Both the position numbers and the translations under genes were made by a program. Shown here piece by piece: positions 37,861-49,253 of a stretch of DNA of 64,000 nucleotides. Source of the stretch: Melocanna baccifera (lineage: Eukaryota > Streptophyta > Magnoliopsida > Poales > Poaceae); NCBI GenBank assembly GCA_036346265.1, contig CM070681.1, forward strand, positions 4,650,001 through 4,714,000. The letters run 5' to 3'. The notes beneath the pieces are model-generated. The model worked only from the letters and a program-made list of their open reading frames with translations, made no database searches and was not told the DNA's origin. Each line of letters begins with the position of its first letter. Position 1 is the stretch's first letter.

Positions 37861-39726
37861 ATGGTGGGAGGTCTAGTGATCTCCCAGGCGCAGCACCAGG
37901 TCACCGCGCCAAGAACAGCCGCCGACCCGGCGCCACCGGCGACGACGCAGGGGTTCGAGCAGGTCAGGCCGAGGGAGCTGCAGGCGCCATGCTGCGCCAC
38001 GGTCTCGACGCGGAGCCTGGACGAGGTCCGGAAGGCGCAGGGGAGGCACATCAAGCTCGGCCTCGACCGCTCCCCGCGGCATGCGCGGCCGCTCCTCGCG
38101 GCGTGCGCGCTCGCGGAGTGGCCAGGAAGCATGGAGTACGCGGCGTCCATCTTCGCGGCGCTCGACAAGCCTGAGGCCTTCGACTACAACACTCTGATGC
38201 GTGGCCACGTCGGCGCCCGCGGTGCCGGTGACCGCGATCCCGCGGCCGCGCTGCGGCTGTACGTCGGCATGCTAGAGAAGGGCGTCGAGCCCGACGGCTA
38301 CACGTTCCCGTTCGTGCTCAAGGCGTGCGCGCAGCTCGCGGCGTCGCGAGAAGGGAGGCAGCTGCAGGGGCACGTCTTGAAGCTCGGGTTCCAGCGCGAC
38401 GAACACGTGCAGAACAGCCTCATCAGCTTCTACGGCAAGTGCGGCGAGGCGGAGCAGGCTTGCCGGGCGTTCGAGCGGATGGAGGACGAGGAGAGGACCA
38501 CGGCTTCCTGGAGCGCGCTGCTCGCGGCGTACACGACGGCTGGGCGGTGGGCTGAGTGCCTCGAGTCGTTCGGCTTAATGGTGCGCGAGGGATGGAGACC
38601 CGACGAGAGTTCCATGGTCAGCGCGCTCTCGGCGTGCGCTCGCCTGGGCGCCTACGACATCGGCCGGAGCGTCCACTGCGCGCTGCTGAGGAACACCGTG
38701 AGGCTCAACACGTTCATGCAGACGTCGTTGGTGGACATGTACGCCAAGTGCGGTTGCATCGACAAGGCGGCGGCGGTGTTCGACGCGATGGACGACAAGA
38801 ACGCGTGGACGTACAGCGCCATGGTTTCCGGCTTGGCATTGCACGGCGACGGGCGGAAGGCACTGCAGGTGTTCGACGCGATGGTCAGGGAGGGCCACTG
38901 GCCCGACGGGGCCGTGTACGTCGGCGTGCTGAACGCCTGCAGCCGCGCCGGGCTTCTGGAGGAAGGGCTGCGGTGCTTCGACCGGATGCGGCTGGAGCAC
39001 AAGGTGACTCCCAACGCGCAGCACTACGGCTGCATGGTGGACCTCATGGCCCGCGCCGGGAGGCTGGAGGACGCGCGCGCGCTCATCGGGAGCATGCCCA
39101 CGGGGCCGACGGACACGGCCTGGCGGAGCCTGCTCAACGCGTGCCGGATCCACGGCAACCTGGAGCTCGCCGAGCGCGCGCTGCAGGAACTTGCGCGCCT
39201 CGGCGCCGTCAACGCCGGCGACTACATTATCCTCGCGGACATGCACGCCAAATCCAAGAACTGGAACGACGCGGCCGCGCTCCGGACGGAGGCGGTGGAC
39301 AGAGGGCTGGCACAATCCCCGGGGTTCAGCGCCGTGGAGGTGCACGGCAGGGTGCACCGGTTCGTGTCGCAGGACAGGTCGCACCCGAGGGCGGACGACA
39401 TCTACGAGATGCTCCACCAGATGGAGTGGCAGCTCCGATTCGAGGGCTACAAGCCCGACACGTCGGAGGTGGCGCTGGACGTCGACGAAGAGGAGAAGCG
39501 GCGCGTGGTCGGCGCGCACAGCCAGAAGCTGGCCATGGCGTTCGGCCTGCTCAGCACGCCGGAAGGGACTCCTGTGAGGGTCGTCACCAACCTCCGGATG
39601 AGCAAGGAGTGCCACGCGTACAGCGAGCTGATCTCGGAGATCTTCGGGAGGGAGATCGTCGTCAGGGACCGGAACCGGTTCCACCGGTTCAGGCGCGGCG
39701 CCTGCAGCTGCAGAAACTATTGGTAA
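37861..39726 (+). CDS. DYW-class pentatricopeptide repeat protein, intronless
   Basis: Organelle RNA-binding protein of the PLS class; such proteins usually specify C-to-U editing sites. The single open frame gives 621 residues from ATG 37861; the frame is open upstream but has no earlier ATG. PLS repeats fill about residues 80-420 (FDYNTLMRG, EPDGYTFPFVLKAC, NSLISFYGKCG, TSLVDMYAKCG, TYSAMVSGLALHG). They are followed by E/E+ motifs and a PG box (SPGFSAVEV, about 485-493), then a DYW domain to the C-terminus. The domain is degenerate. The HSE deaminase motif is HSQ (His553-Ser-Gln555), the CxxCH zinc motif is SKECH (Ser581, Cys584), and the last residues are NYW rather than DYW. It closely resembles Arabidopsis At1g31920 as I recall it. 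The first 250 bases of the locus are duplicated upstream at 34502. Confidence 0.93.
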   Translation: MVGGLVISQAQHQVTAPRTAADPAPPATTQGFEQVRPRELQAPCCATVSTRSLDEVRKAQGRHIKLGLDRSPRHARPLLAACALAEWPGSMEYAASIFAALDKPEAFDYNTLMRGHVGARGAGDRDPAAALRLYVGMLEKGVEPDGYTFPFVLKACAQLAASREGRQLQGHVLKLGFQRDEHVQNSLISFYGKCGEAEQACRAFERMEDEERTTASWSALLAAYTTAGRWAECLESFGLMVREGWRPDESSMVSALSACARLGAYDIGRSVHCALLRNTVRLNTFMQTSLVDMYAKCGCIDKAAAVFDAMDDKNAWTYSAMVSGLALHGDGRKALQVFDAMVREGHWPDGAVYVGVLNACSRAGLLEEGLRCFDRMRLEHKVTPNAQHYGCMVDLMARAGRLEDARALIGSMPTGPTDTAWRSLLNACRIHGNLELAERALQELARLGAVNAGDYIILADMHAKSKNWNDAAALRTEAVDRGLAQSPGFSAVEVHGRVHRFVSQDRSHPRADDIYEMLHQMEWQLRFEGYKPDTSEVALDVDEEEKRRVVGAHSQKLAMAFGLLSTPEGTPVRVVTNLRMSKECHAYSELISEIFGREIVVRDRNRFHRFRRGACSCRNYW

Positions 39727-42180
39727 GAGGCTGGGCCAGGCATAGTGACTCGTGAATTGTGATGATGTAAATATAGACTGTTTCTAATTCTCATTCAAGT
39801 GTATGATTAATTCCTTCGGTGTGAATGGATTACATGGTACAAATCAGTGGAGAAAATTGTGAACAGTTACTCTTGTGTACGTAGTAGAAACAAAAAAAAA
39901 AACAAGTACAAAGATGTGTATGATAGTACATGTTCATCTAACAGGAATAATATGCATTTCTCATTTGTTGTAGTACTTGAAAGTTGAAACAAATTCGTAC
40001 CTTCAGCTGAAACACAAGCAACTTCAATGTTCAAACTATACAGTAAATTTGGAGCCCATTTGTTATGTACTTGAAGCATGTGTAGCACCTGTTACTTCAG
40101 TCAATTGAATGCAATGTTCTTCATGAGACTTTATTATTAAAACAAAAGCAAGCTCTCCACATTTGCTTGCTAAGAAGCATGGTTGGTTGAATGAAAGAAG
40201 CACCACTAAATACGAACACTATTAGACATGCTTGATTGTAAGGTAGTTGAGGCAAGCTGCCATGGTTGTTGAAGTCTCACAGACTTACAGTGAGTTTAGT
40301 AGCGAAGTGTCATTTCAGATGCTGAGATCAGAGCACTTGGTCAGATTTGCGCGTGGAGAACTCTACAAATTAGCAACAACTAGCCCCCAACACACAAAAG
40401 GAGCACCATGACGGCAAAATCAGGTGTTTGCCAGTGTATTCCTGCTGTGCTGATGATCCGAATATGTTAGATCATGTGACTGGATTTAGAATATTTGTGA
40501 TGATGAATAATTAATAACATTATTTAGCATTGTTATACGAGGTATGTCGCGCACATGTGAACTGATGTTGATCAAGTTGGGAAGAATTTGTGCCGTGAAA
40601 ATGTTGGTTTGATCTTTGCATGTACAAGTTGAGTATGAAATCGATCGTGATCGATGATGAGATAGACCAGGACTAGGATGGGGAAATCCGAGATTCAGGC
40701 GATCGAGGATATCAAAAGATAGTCATGCTTATGTTGGGTACGTGGAGATCAAAAGTAGATGATGCATGAAGAAGATACAGGATGTGTGATCCTAGAAGCT
40801 TCGACGCTTGACGAGTTGAAAAAGTTAGAATTTTGAAAAAAAAAATCTATGTTAGAAAGGGGTTTTAGGTCATTTGAATAGTAATAGGCTAAAAGTCTAG
40901 TTGAGGTAAAAAAAAGATCATATCTGATTAAATGAGTTGTATTATGGTTCTGAGTAGAGATTTAGAGATATATGTGGGATATAAAAGAGGAGAGGCTGCG
41001 GCTAATAGGAGTGAGCGCGAGGGAGCTGTGACTTTGGGGGCGGGGGGGTACGGCGGCGAGAGCTGGCCGTGTGCAGATTAGAGGCTAATTAGGATTTTTG
41101 GCGGCCGGTCGTGAGGTCTCCTGAGACTTTGGATTGGAGGAGTAATCCGTTTTTTTTCTCATGTGCTGAAAGAAACATGACTATTGCTTCTTGTTTGCAT
41201 GCGTATGCTTTCTGTTGGTATTCGATCGTGATATACTTTTGCAGGCGTTGCATAATGCATGGTCAATTAGTTTTGTGATCTTGCTATGATGGTCTCGGGT
41301 CTGCAAATGCATAATTAGTACTCTTTGTTTTGTTGATTGCCACATGTGCTTAAAATTCCTCGCGACTTGTCATCATTCTCATGCATGTGTTCAGTAGCAT
41401 CTGAAAAGAGGAGGGCACATAATTAGAAGGGAGGACAGCATGGTCTCACGAGTGCACGCATGCGAGTAGACGAATAAAAAGTGGGCGGCGCCTGCATCTG
41501 TGTGCTTTGGTCGGCCAGAGGTAATTAGGACAGTGCTAATTAGATTGATTTTCGTAAACGAGGCAACTGCTAGATACATCTTGCGCTTCATCACGTATGA
41601 TGGCGTGCATGCATGATTGTTCCATTGACCGCCGATAGCTAAGCAGTCTTTCCTTGTGACGAGCTTTGGTCGGGAGTTCTGATGGACTTGGTGATCGGTT
41701 TTTCTTGGTGAATTTTTATTTTTGCTGTCTTTTTGCTGTTATGTTTTTGCTGTGTTTACAGGTTGAAAAATTAGAAGATAGTAAATTTTTTTAAAAAAAT
41801 TTCGTTGCATATTACAATCATTTACTCTCTTTAAATCAGAAGCCAACCCTGAAACTAGAACCACGAATTCCTGGTGCTGCATTGGACCAGCATTTCAAGG
41901 CTGGTTGGTGAAGAGCACACCTCAAACCTTACATTGCCCATTAGTGATTTGAGCAAAGAACACTAGGTCAGAACCGATCCTCTCGAACCTTTGGCTTAGG
42001 GTGCTCAGTTGGTCTTAACCTTCTAGTTTCATAATTTCGTCTTTTTTTTTAACTTTTTTGCTTTTTTGTATTTTTTATTCCTTTGCATTGTCTGTAATGA
42101 TATATATTTTTTATTTTTTAAATTTAATTACGCTGAAAAAGCTACTAGCAGCTACAGTGTAAAAAAACTAATACAATAGA
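39727..42180. other. Intergenic after the PPR gene
   Basis: Contains the PPR 3' flank and AT-rich DNA. No gene, RNA or clear repeat recognised. Confidence 0.5.
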
Positions 42181-43160
42181 AAAAAAAGCTAGAAGCTAGG
42201 GCTTCAAAAGCCCAAATGAAAGGCTCGCGGACGTCGGTGGTGGCTTTGCGACTCTTCGTCTTTTCCGTGGCCGCCTCCTCTATTGTTGTGGCAGGGGTTT
42301 ACTGACTCTGGAGCTCCTGCATCTCACGCATGACCCTTCACAGGTCTACTAGCTCCCACTGCACCGTATTGCAAATCACCTCCAGGGCACCTTTACCTTG
42401 GCTCAGCGTAGAGACCAGGGCACCCTCATTCGCTCGCGATGACAGCAAGGGTGTCGGCGGAGGCCGTTGTATTGACGGCAGGGACGCTGGTGTGGTCTGA
42501 GGCCACCGAGGTCAAGTCATCCGTCCGCAATGCTGCCCGCTCCATGGTCCGCATAGCTATCACAGAACCTTCCTCGTTACCTACTATAGCCCTGATGTGG
42601 CTGCTTTAGTGCGTTGTTGCCATGGGAGGGGGCCCTCGACCACTGGCTCCCTCGCTCTTGCCGTTGCGGCTTCGGTAGTGGCACTTCTCTTTTGCTTGAG
42701 GGCCAACATCGCCTTCCTTGGTGGCATTGCACCCAGCATCCTTGCCTTAGCTTGCAGCTTCTGCGTCGCTCCCCATAGACGCTACTAACTGCTATAGTCA
42801 CGTGCCTGACAGTATATAAGGGAGCATACGGGAAAACCATAGAGGGGGCGAGGGGCTACTTGGAGCTTGAGACATAGTTGGGAGCAGTATAGAAGATGTG
42901 TACCATGCCATTATTATTACCTAATACTTTTTCTTACAAAAAATGAGCTCTACCCATGCATGGCCTCCTAAGGGCCACACTTATAGCCATGAGGTGATTG
43001 TTTACACAAATGCCCCTATTAAGGTCTGTAACAATAAGGGTAAATATATCTTTTCGTTGGCATAGCCATTTCGGGTTGGCCACGCAATTTACACATGCAA
43101 TGGGCCTTTGGCGTAGTGGGCCAATTGGCCCAAGGTGAGGACCACTCCTCCAATAATAAA
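42181..43160 (-). mobile_element. Second Gypsy remnant: gag 5' part plus LTR
   Basis: The layout parallels 36190-37300: GC-rich decayed gag-like sequence on the minus strand to about 42780, then TACTAACTGCTATAGTCACG, matching in position the GCCAACTGTTATGGTTACAG at 36931. An LTR-like stretch follows from 42790 to about 43160. Coding capacity is destroyed. Confidence 0.5.
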
Positions 43161-43989
43161 AATTGTTTAATTTAGGAGAGACGAATAGGAAAGAGACTTG
43201 GGATTGGAGTCAGGTGTGATGGACTCTGATGCTTAGATCGAAGGGGAACAAGTAAAGCAGTGTGTCTTGCATTGACAGCAGCTACAATTGAGAAGGCTAA
43301 GGTAATATTTTTGCATTGTCGGCTAGGAAATGTATCTTTTGAGACCATGGGTAAAATGGTTCCTAATGAAATGAGTAAGGTGGATAAATGTAAATTAGTA
43401 TGTGATGCATATGAGTTTGGGAAACATACGAGAACATCATATGTAAGCAGGGGACTAAGAAGTGTGTCTCCCTTTATATTGATTCACTCTATTGTGTGGA
43501 CCTCTCTTGTTGTTTCAATAAGTAGAATGAAGTTTTTGGATGCACTTCTTTTGTTCAAGATCACAAGCCTTCAGTGGGAAAGCTGGATCCTCAGGCTTCC
43601 AAGTGCATCTTTATAGCTATTCATCTAGACAAAAAAAGGGTACAAATGTTGGAGCCCATATGAATGGGCATACATTTGTGAGCATGGATGTGACCTTTAT
43701 AGAGTCCATTCCATTTTATGGAGGGAAGACATATCTAAGTACTTTATTTGCTAATCTTGACCCCATATGATGCGGATATGCACGTGTCTTGTACTTTTCA
43801 GTTAAATATCTTATTCAATTGGAAAGAATTATTGAGCCGCATGAAATATGGCCATGTGAACTCATTTCAAACTATACTTAATGTTGTCATTCATAAAGAT
43901 GAAATACTACATCATGTTATTACTTGGTGTATTCTTAGGTTTGTCAATGGCAAAACAATAGAGATGCAAAAGGAAGCGGATAACCACAT

Positions 43990-46900
43990 TGTCGGACCCC
44001 AAGTTTATCAACCTGGAATCCTCTGTGAATTTACTGCGCTATTCCCTGGATCAGTAGATAGCGCTCACAGATACAAGGTTGCATCATTTCATACAGACAA
44101 AATCATACATTACAATACCAGAGTTTAAAATAGACCACGTTGGGTCGAGGTTACAGAAGGGCCGTCAGGCCAAATGTCTTACAATACATAATGAGCGGAA
44201 GCGGAAACAACATATGCGTAGGGGCACAACTCGCCACAGGCAAGCGACTGAGACTGTTAAGGTGCTTTCGCTATTAACCAGAGTCCTGACTAATAACGGA
44301 GGCACCCGCCAAAACTAGCCTGGTCGACCGGACTGAAACGAGAAGCAAGACTACCGAGGACTAGTCTAATATCCATCGTCTTCATTTCCCTCGGCACCCT
44401 GGTCCTCGCAGTAGGCGTAATGCTCCTGATTCACAGCCTCTGAATGGGGGGTTTAAAGGCGAGGGTGAGCACACATCCACGTGCTCCACGAGCCAACACA
44501 CAGAATGCATTTAGTTATAGATGCAGAGTTATGTAAGGGAGGCTCGGGTTCTTTTATTTTGCTTAAAGCGATATTTGACAAATACATAGATAAAAATCCT
44601 ATGACTTAGCAGATTTGTGATAATGCAAAAACTGTTGTCAATGTGCAATAAGTATATTGTAGACGGTTCCATCCACCAATTACATGGCTCCATCCACCAA
44701 TGCTAGTTTTTGGTTACTGGGCTACATCCACCCTAACTAGTCAACACTGGAGTACATGCCTCCAGGAAAAACTCAACAGAGCGAAGTACTTCCCTTCACC
44801 CAGTTTTTAATCCCTTTCCACAACTGCTTTTGAAATAGAACTAACTCGAGAAAGTTCCCATGCATGCTCTTGACCGTGAGCGCGGCTATTCGAATAGTTT
44901 TAGACTCTGCAGAGTTTGTACAACTGTACCCACAAGAGATAACCCAATTGGTATATTCCACACGTTTCTTTAGACATGCAGATCAACCGGATTGCCACAT
45001 GACCTTTACAATGTATCTAGTAAAAGATTGCACTCGCTAAGGTTTCGTCTCGTGTTAGCCCTTTGGGCCCCAATGAGACCCCTCTTGCGCCCGCCTCTAT
45101 CCGGCGACACGACCATCTCGAAATCGAGTCCAATGAGAAAATCATGCTTTCCTCCAAGTGCATTCCCATCAAGTAGTACAAATTATTTAGTCATGCCTAC
45201 ACTTTGCCAGCTAGTGGTTTGTACTGTGTTACATGGAGAGGTCAACACATGATTAAGTCCTTAATTTGTCCGGGCGGCTTCCGCAACCCAATTGTTACAT
45301 CCACCAACCACTCTTACTATCCGCCCAGACAAGTAAGCAAGTTTTAGGGTTTTGAGAAGTATAAGATAAATCTTTATACAAACTACCAATCATGTACATC
45401 CCATGATTGCCCAAAATAATTATTTGTTGAGAAAGATATGATCAGGACATGCTAATGTTCTGGGATTTTCACTAGACTTGCCTGGCGATTATTAATGTAA
45501 CTTATCTTGAAAGCTTTGCCTTTAATAATATTACCTAAGGCGACAATGGTAAAGGTAACAATGATTTCAAGGGTTGGTGTAGCTAGTAGTGCTAATAAAA
45601 CCAGCGGGTGAAGTAACTAATGAAAACAGTAAACTAGTGTACATAAAATAACGCATGCACGTTTGATAATTTAAAACAATATAACTGATTAAAAACATAG
45701 GAGTTCAATATAATCAAAATGTTGACTCGCCTGGATCAAGCGCTTGGTGGTCTGGTGCTGCTTCGATCTGGGGCTCGTTCGCGTCTTCGAACTCTACGCG
45801 GCGAAGAACCGGAAAGACAACAAAAGAGCAAGCACCGAATAAATACCAAAAAAAATGAAAATTTCAAATAAGCTCCGAACTGAACCAAAATAGAACCAAA
45901 AAAAAGATCTAAATTTTATAAGAATTTAGAAACTGGTTTCGTTAAATTTGGACTTATGATTTTAAAGTTAAAAATGTTTGAAGTTTTAATTTGAGTTAAA
46001 TCGAAAAAAATAAAAGAGGAGAGAGAGAGTATGTTGACGGGTGGCTTGACTTGTAGTGTTTCTCCTCCATTAATTCGGTTGGCAACGGACCAAATGAGCA
46101 GGCAAGCATTTAACCAAAGAAAATAAACACCAGCGGCTGCTCGTGGTTCCGATCCGGGCGGGTGCGGCGTCCGCACAGGGGAGCAAGGCGCCGGCGGCTC
46201 GAGCGATCAGAGCACGATTCCGCGACAGGGGATCAGCTTCCTCGAGCAGCCTTGAGCTCACCTGGGGCTCCAAACGGGGCCGAGGCGGAGCAAAGCGAGC
46301 CGGTAGCGGAGAGGCGCTCGGAGGCGAGGAAGAAGACGGCGGGTCGCTGGAGAGGGAGGCGGAGCCCAGTGTGAGTACCTGCGATGGAGAAAAAGGCAAC
46401 CAAAGGTATGTTCCTGTGGAGTTGGCCGGGATGCGTCGACGCCTTTTATAGGGTTGAGGAGGAGGAGTGAGGCGCCGGGGGAGGGAGACAAGGCGGCATG
46501 GCGCCGTGCGCGTGAGGAGTTAATGCCGTGCGGCCGTAGGACGGGAGCGACGACTTTGGCTGTCCGGCGCGACTGAAAACGAGGCAGAGCGGCGCTTTGC
46601 CCGTCGGTCACACGGCGCGCGGCGCGGCGGCGAGCGACGGCCGACGTGAAGGGCGTGACTCGTGAAGGACCACGGCGGCGCGGCCACTGGAGAGGGACGG
46701 CGTGCGACGTGGGTCGCCAGAGGGTGCTGAAAAAGAGAGGGAGGGGAGGCGTGCTGCAGGTCGCTACTGTCGGGCGCTGAAGGCGAGGGTGGTGCTGAAG
46801 GCGAGGGCGTCGACGTCGCGTGTGCTTGATGACGCCCGGTGGGGCGTCTGCTGCACGACAGAGCGAGAGGAGTGAAAGTCGGGCGCCGCAACCGGGAAAA

Positions 46901-47341
46901 GAAGGGGAGGAAGGGAGGGGTGGATGGCCAGGATTGTGGGGAAAAGGAGATGTGTGGCTGGATGAGGTGAGATCCCAATGCATACACACATTCATACTCT
47001 CTAGATTCTTTATAAGCTTAACATGAGGTTTTCAGATTAAATACTTGTGCACTTCTTGAATTTCTTTTTGGAAAGCAACAAAACAAATGAGCTGAGAAAT
47101 AAAGCCTTTTAGATTAACATCAGTTTGACAATTACATTTTCAGTAAGTTTTGAAAATTGGGGTGTTACAGGACCCACCCCCCTTAAAATGAATCTCGACC
47201 TCGAGATTCGGCTAATCGGGGAAAAGAAAGGGGAAGTCGGCTCTAAGTCGATCCTCTCGCTCCCAGGTTGCCTCTCGCTCGGAGTGGTTGCTCCATTGCA
47301 CCTTACAGAGACGAAATGTCTGGCGTCTGGTTGTCTTTCCC
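43990..47341 (-). mobile_element. Truncated chromovirus-like Gypsy element nested in the left LTR
   Basis: Minus orientation. The 3' LTR is 43990-47169 (plus-strand ends TGTCGGACCCC ... GGGGTGTTACA). Next to it is a polypurine tract (47172-47184, minus strand AAGGGGGGTGGGT) and then the last codons of a pol gene, in minus sense KVQWSNHSE, then ATWERED-like residues typical of Tekay/Del-type polyproteins. The rest of the element, including its 5' LTR, is gone. So is about 190 bp of the host LTR (present in the other copy at about 51092-51280), so a single deletion probably removed both. Confidence 0.8.
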
Positions 47342-49253
47342 ACGTGCTCAATCCAATTCCAACTCGGATTCAACTCAGAATTCAATTCGGACTCGGTTCG
47401 GAACAGCCTGTCAGGCAGTTACTAAAAAGGTCATAACTTTCACAAACGGAGTCCGATTCATGCGTTCTTGTACTTGTTGGAAAGATATTTTCAAGGGCTA
47501 CGCAATGGATCTGGCCCCAGCATCAAATTCATCACAGATCAAAAGTTATGACCAAAACAATATGACAGCTGTAAAATCTAGTTTCCTTTTTTAAGAGTTC
47601 GTATCTAAAACCATATAGGGTTGAGTTGTACTAGGTTTGGGGGACTCTATGCACGTCCCAAGAGGCTATATAAGCCCTGTATTGGCATCCTTAGAGGGGG
47701 ATCAAGTTTTATGCATCAGATTGAAACATAGCTATTGCTTGTTCTTTCAACACCAGAGTTCATGCGAGGACTTTGAGAGAGAATTAGGCGATCCATTGTT
47801 CGTTCTGCAACTCAAGGTCAAGCCGTCGTTCCATTGGGAATTGGGGACTTGGCGTTCGTCGCTTGTGGTCGCGCGACGACAACTATCCGGTGTGTTTTGG
47901 GCATTTTCCGAAGAGTTGAGGGTTCGTGCATGGGCACGAGTGTTCAGCTAGCGACATCGTCTACTTCACATCAACTATCCACGGTTCCTCACTGAGAAGA
48001 TCGGGACCCATCCCCGTATCATATGGTATCAGATTCTAGGTTTACTCGGTGAGAACTTCTTTCCCGTAGTTAGATTCGTTTTTCTGTCCTATCTTCCATT
48101 AAACCGAAAATTGCAATACCAAAAACCGTAGTTTAATTTGTTTAGTTCTTGTGCGTTTTGTTAAGTTTTCGTCCATTAGAGTTTTGTTTTCGTGCTGATC
48201 CGTGTGCTTCCTTCGCGTAGCTTGATCTTTGTGTCCACATAAACCCTACAAAATTGTTGATTGAATTCCTCAATTAGCAACAAAAAAGAGTAAATTGCAT
48301 TTACTTTTGAATCCTAAATTCCTTGCTGTCCACATTGCTCTCAAGAGATCCATCCAAATTCTCTTTGGGGGAAAGTTTGAGATAGTATTCACTTCCTTCA
48401 AAACCGAAAGTTTGCTGCAGTTTGGCTTCAAAGAAACAAATCACTACTTGTGCCAAACCCTAGCTGACCGAAAAGAAAGAATTGCTACAGTTGAGCTTCA
48501 CTTATATCTTTTCATCAATTGAGACTGGCTTTTGATATTGTTGTTAGGGCTGTTCTTGAGTATTATTTACGCTTGCTGAATTCTTGAATTTGTGCAAAGG
48601 GAAGACAACACTAGTTTGGCCAAAAAAAAAGAAGAAAAGAAAAAAAGCCTGAAAGTTTCCTGCGATTTGATCAAGAAATAGTGAAAATAGAAAGTGTTGG
48701 CCGAAACTCTGTGAAAAAAAATACCCTAGTTCATATTTTCAGCTTGTGCACTTATTCTCATAGAGCAATCTTGTGCCCTTACAGTCATAACTATTGCAAT
48801 TGGCTAGCGTCTCTCGTTGTACTTAGTGCAAAACGAGCTACTTATTCATCTGAATTTCAGATTGCCTCTTTCTAGCTCAGTTCCTTTGTTTGCATTAAGT
48901 CCCATTTATCGTTGCGTGTGCGTTCATACACTTCTCTTTAACATATTGGATCAGCACATAGGCAAATACTCTAGCTTGGATCATTACTTAGCTTTACAAT
49001 ATCTTGAATATCAGATTGCATAGTTTATACACATACCTGTCCAAGCTCCACCTACACCTGTTTGTGTACTCCTTACTCTTGGTTACGCTCATACATTACC
49101 GGTTGAGGTCGTTCGCTGTCCCAAGTGTCGATTTGACGTCCTTGATTCACTTTGGAACAGTAAGCTTGCCTTGTTTTCGTGATGATAAGTTGCAAGCATA
49201 GAGAGAGCTTTTGTTTTACTAACCCGGATGTAACCTCGCTTCTTGTTTGAGAG

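Noticed and set aside
38556..39755. Long open frames (399 codons plus; 369 codons minus at 38575-39684) over the PPR gene
   Set aside because: They are out-of-frame shadows of a GC-rich coding sequence; only the PPR frame gives recognisable motifs.
47637..47951. 104-codon frame repeated at 51576-51890
   Set aside because: It lies in the R/U5 part of both LTRs, downstream of the LTR TATA box; identity is explained by LTR homology, not coding constraint.
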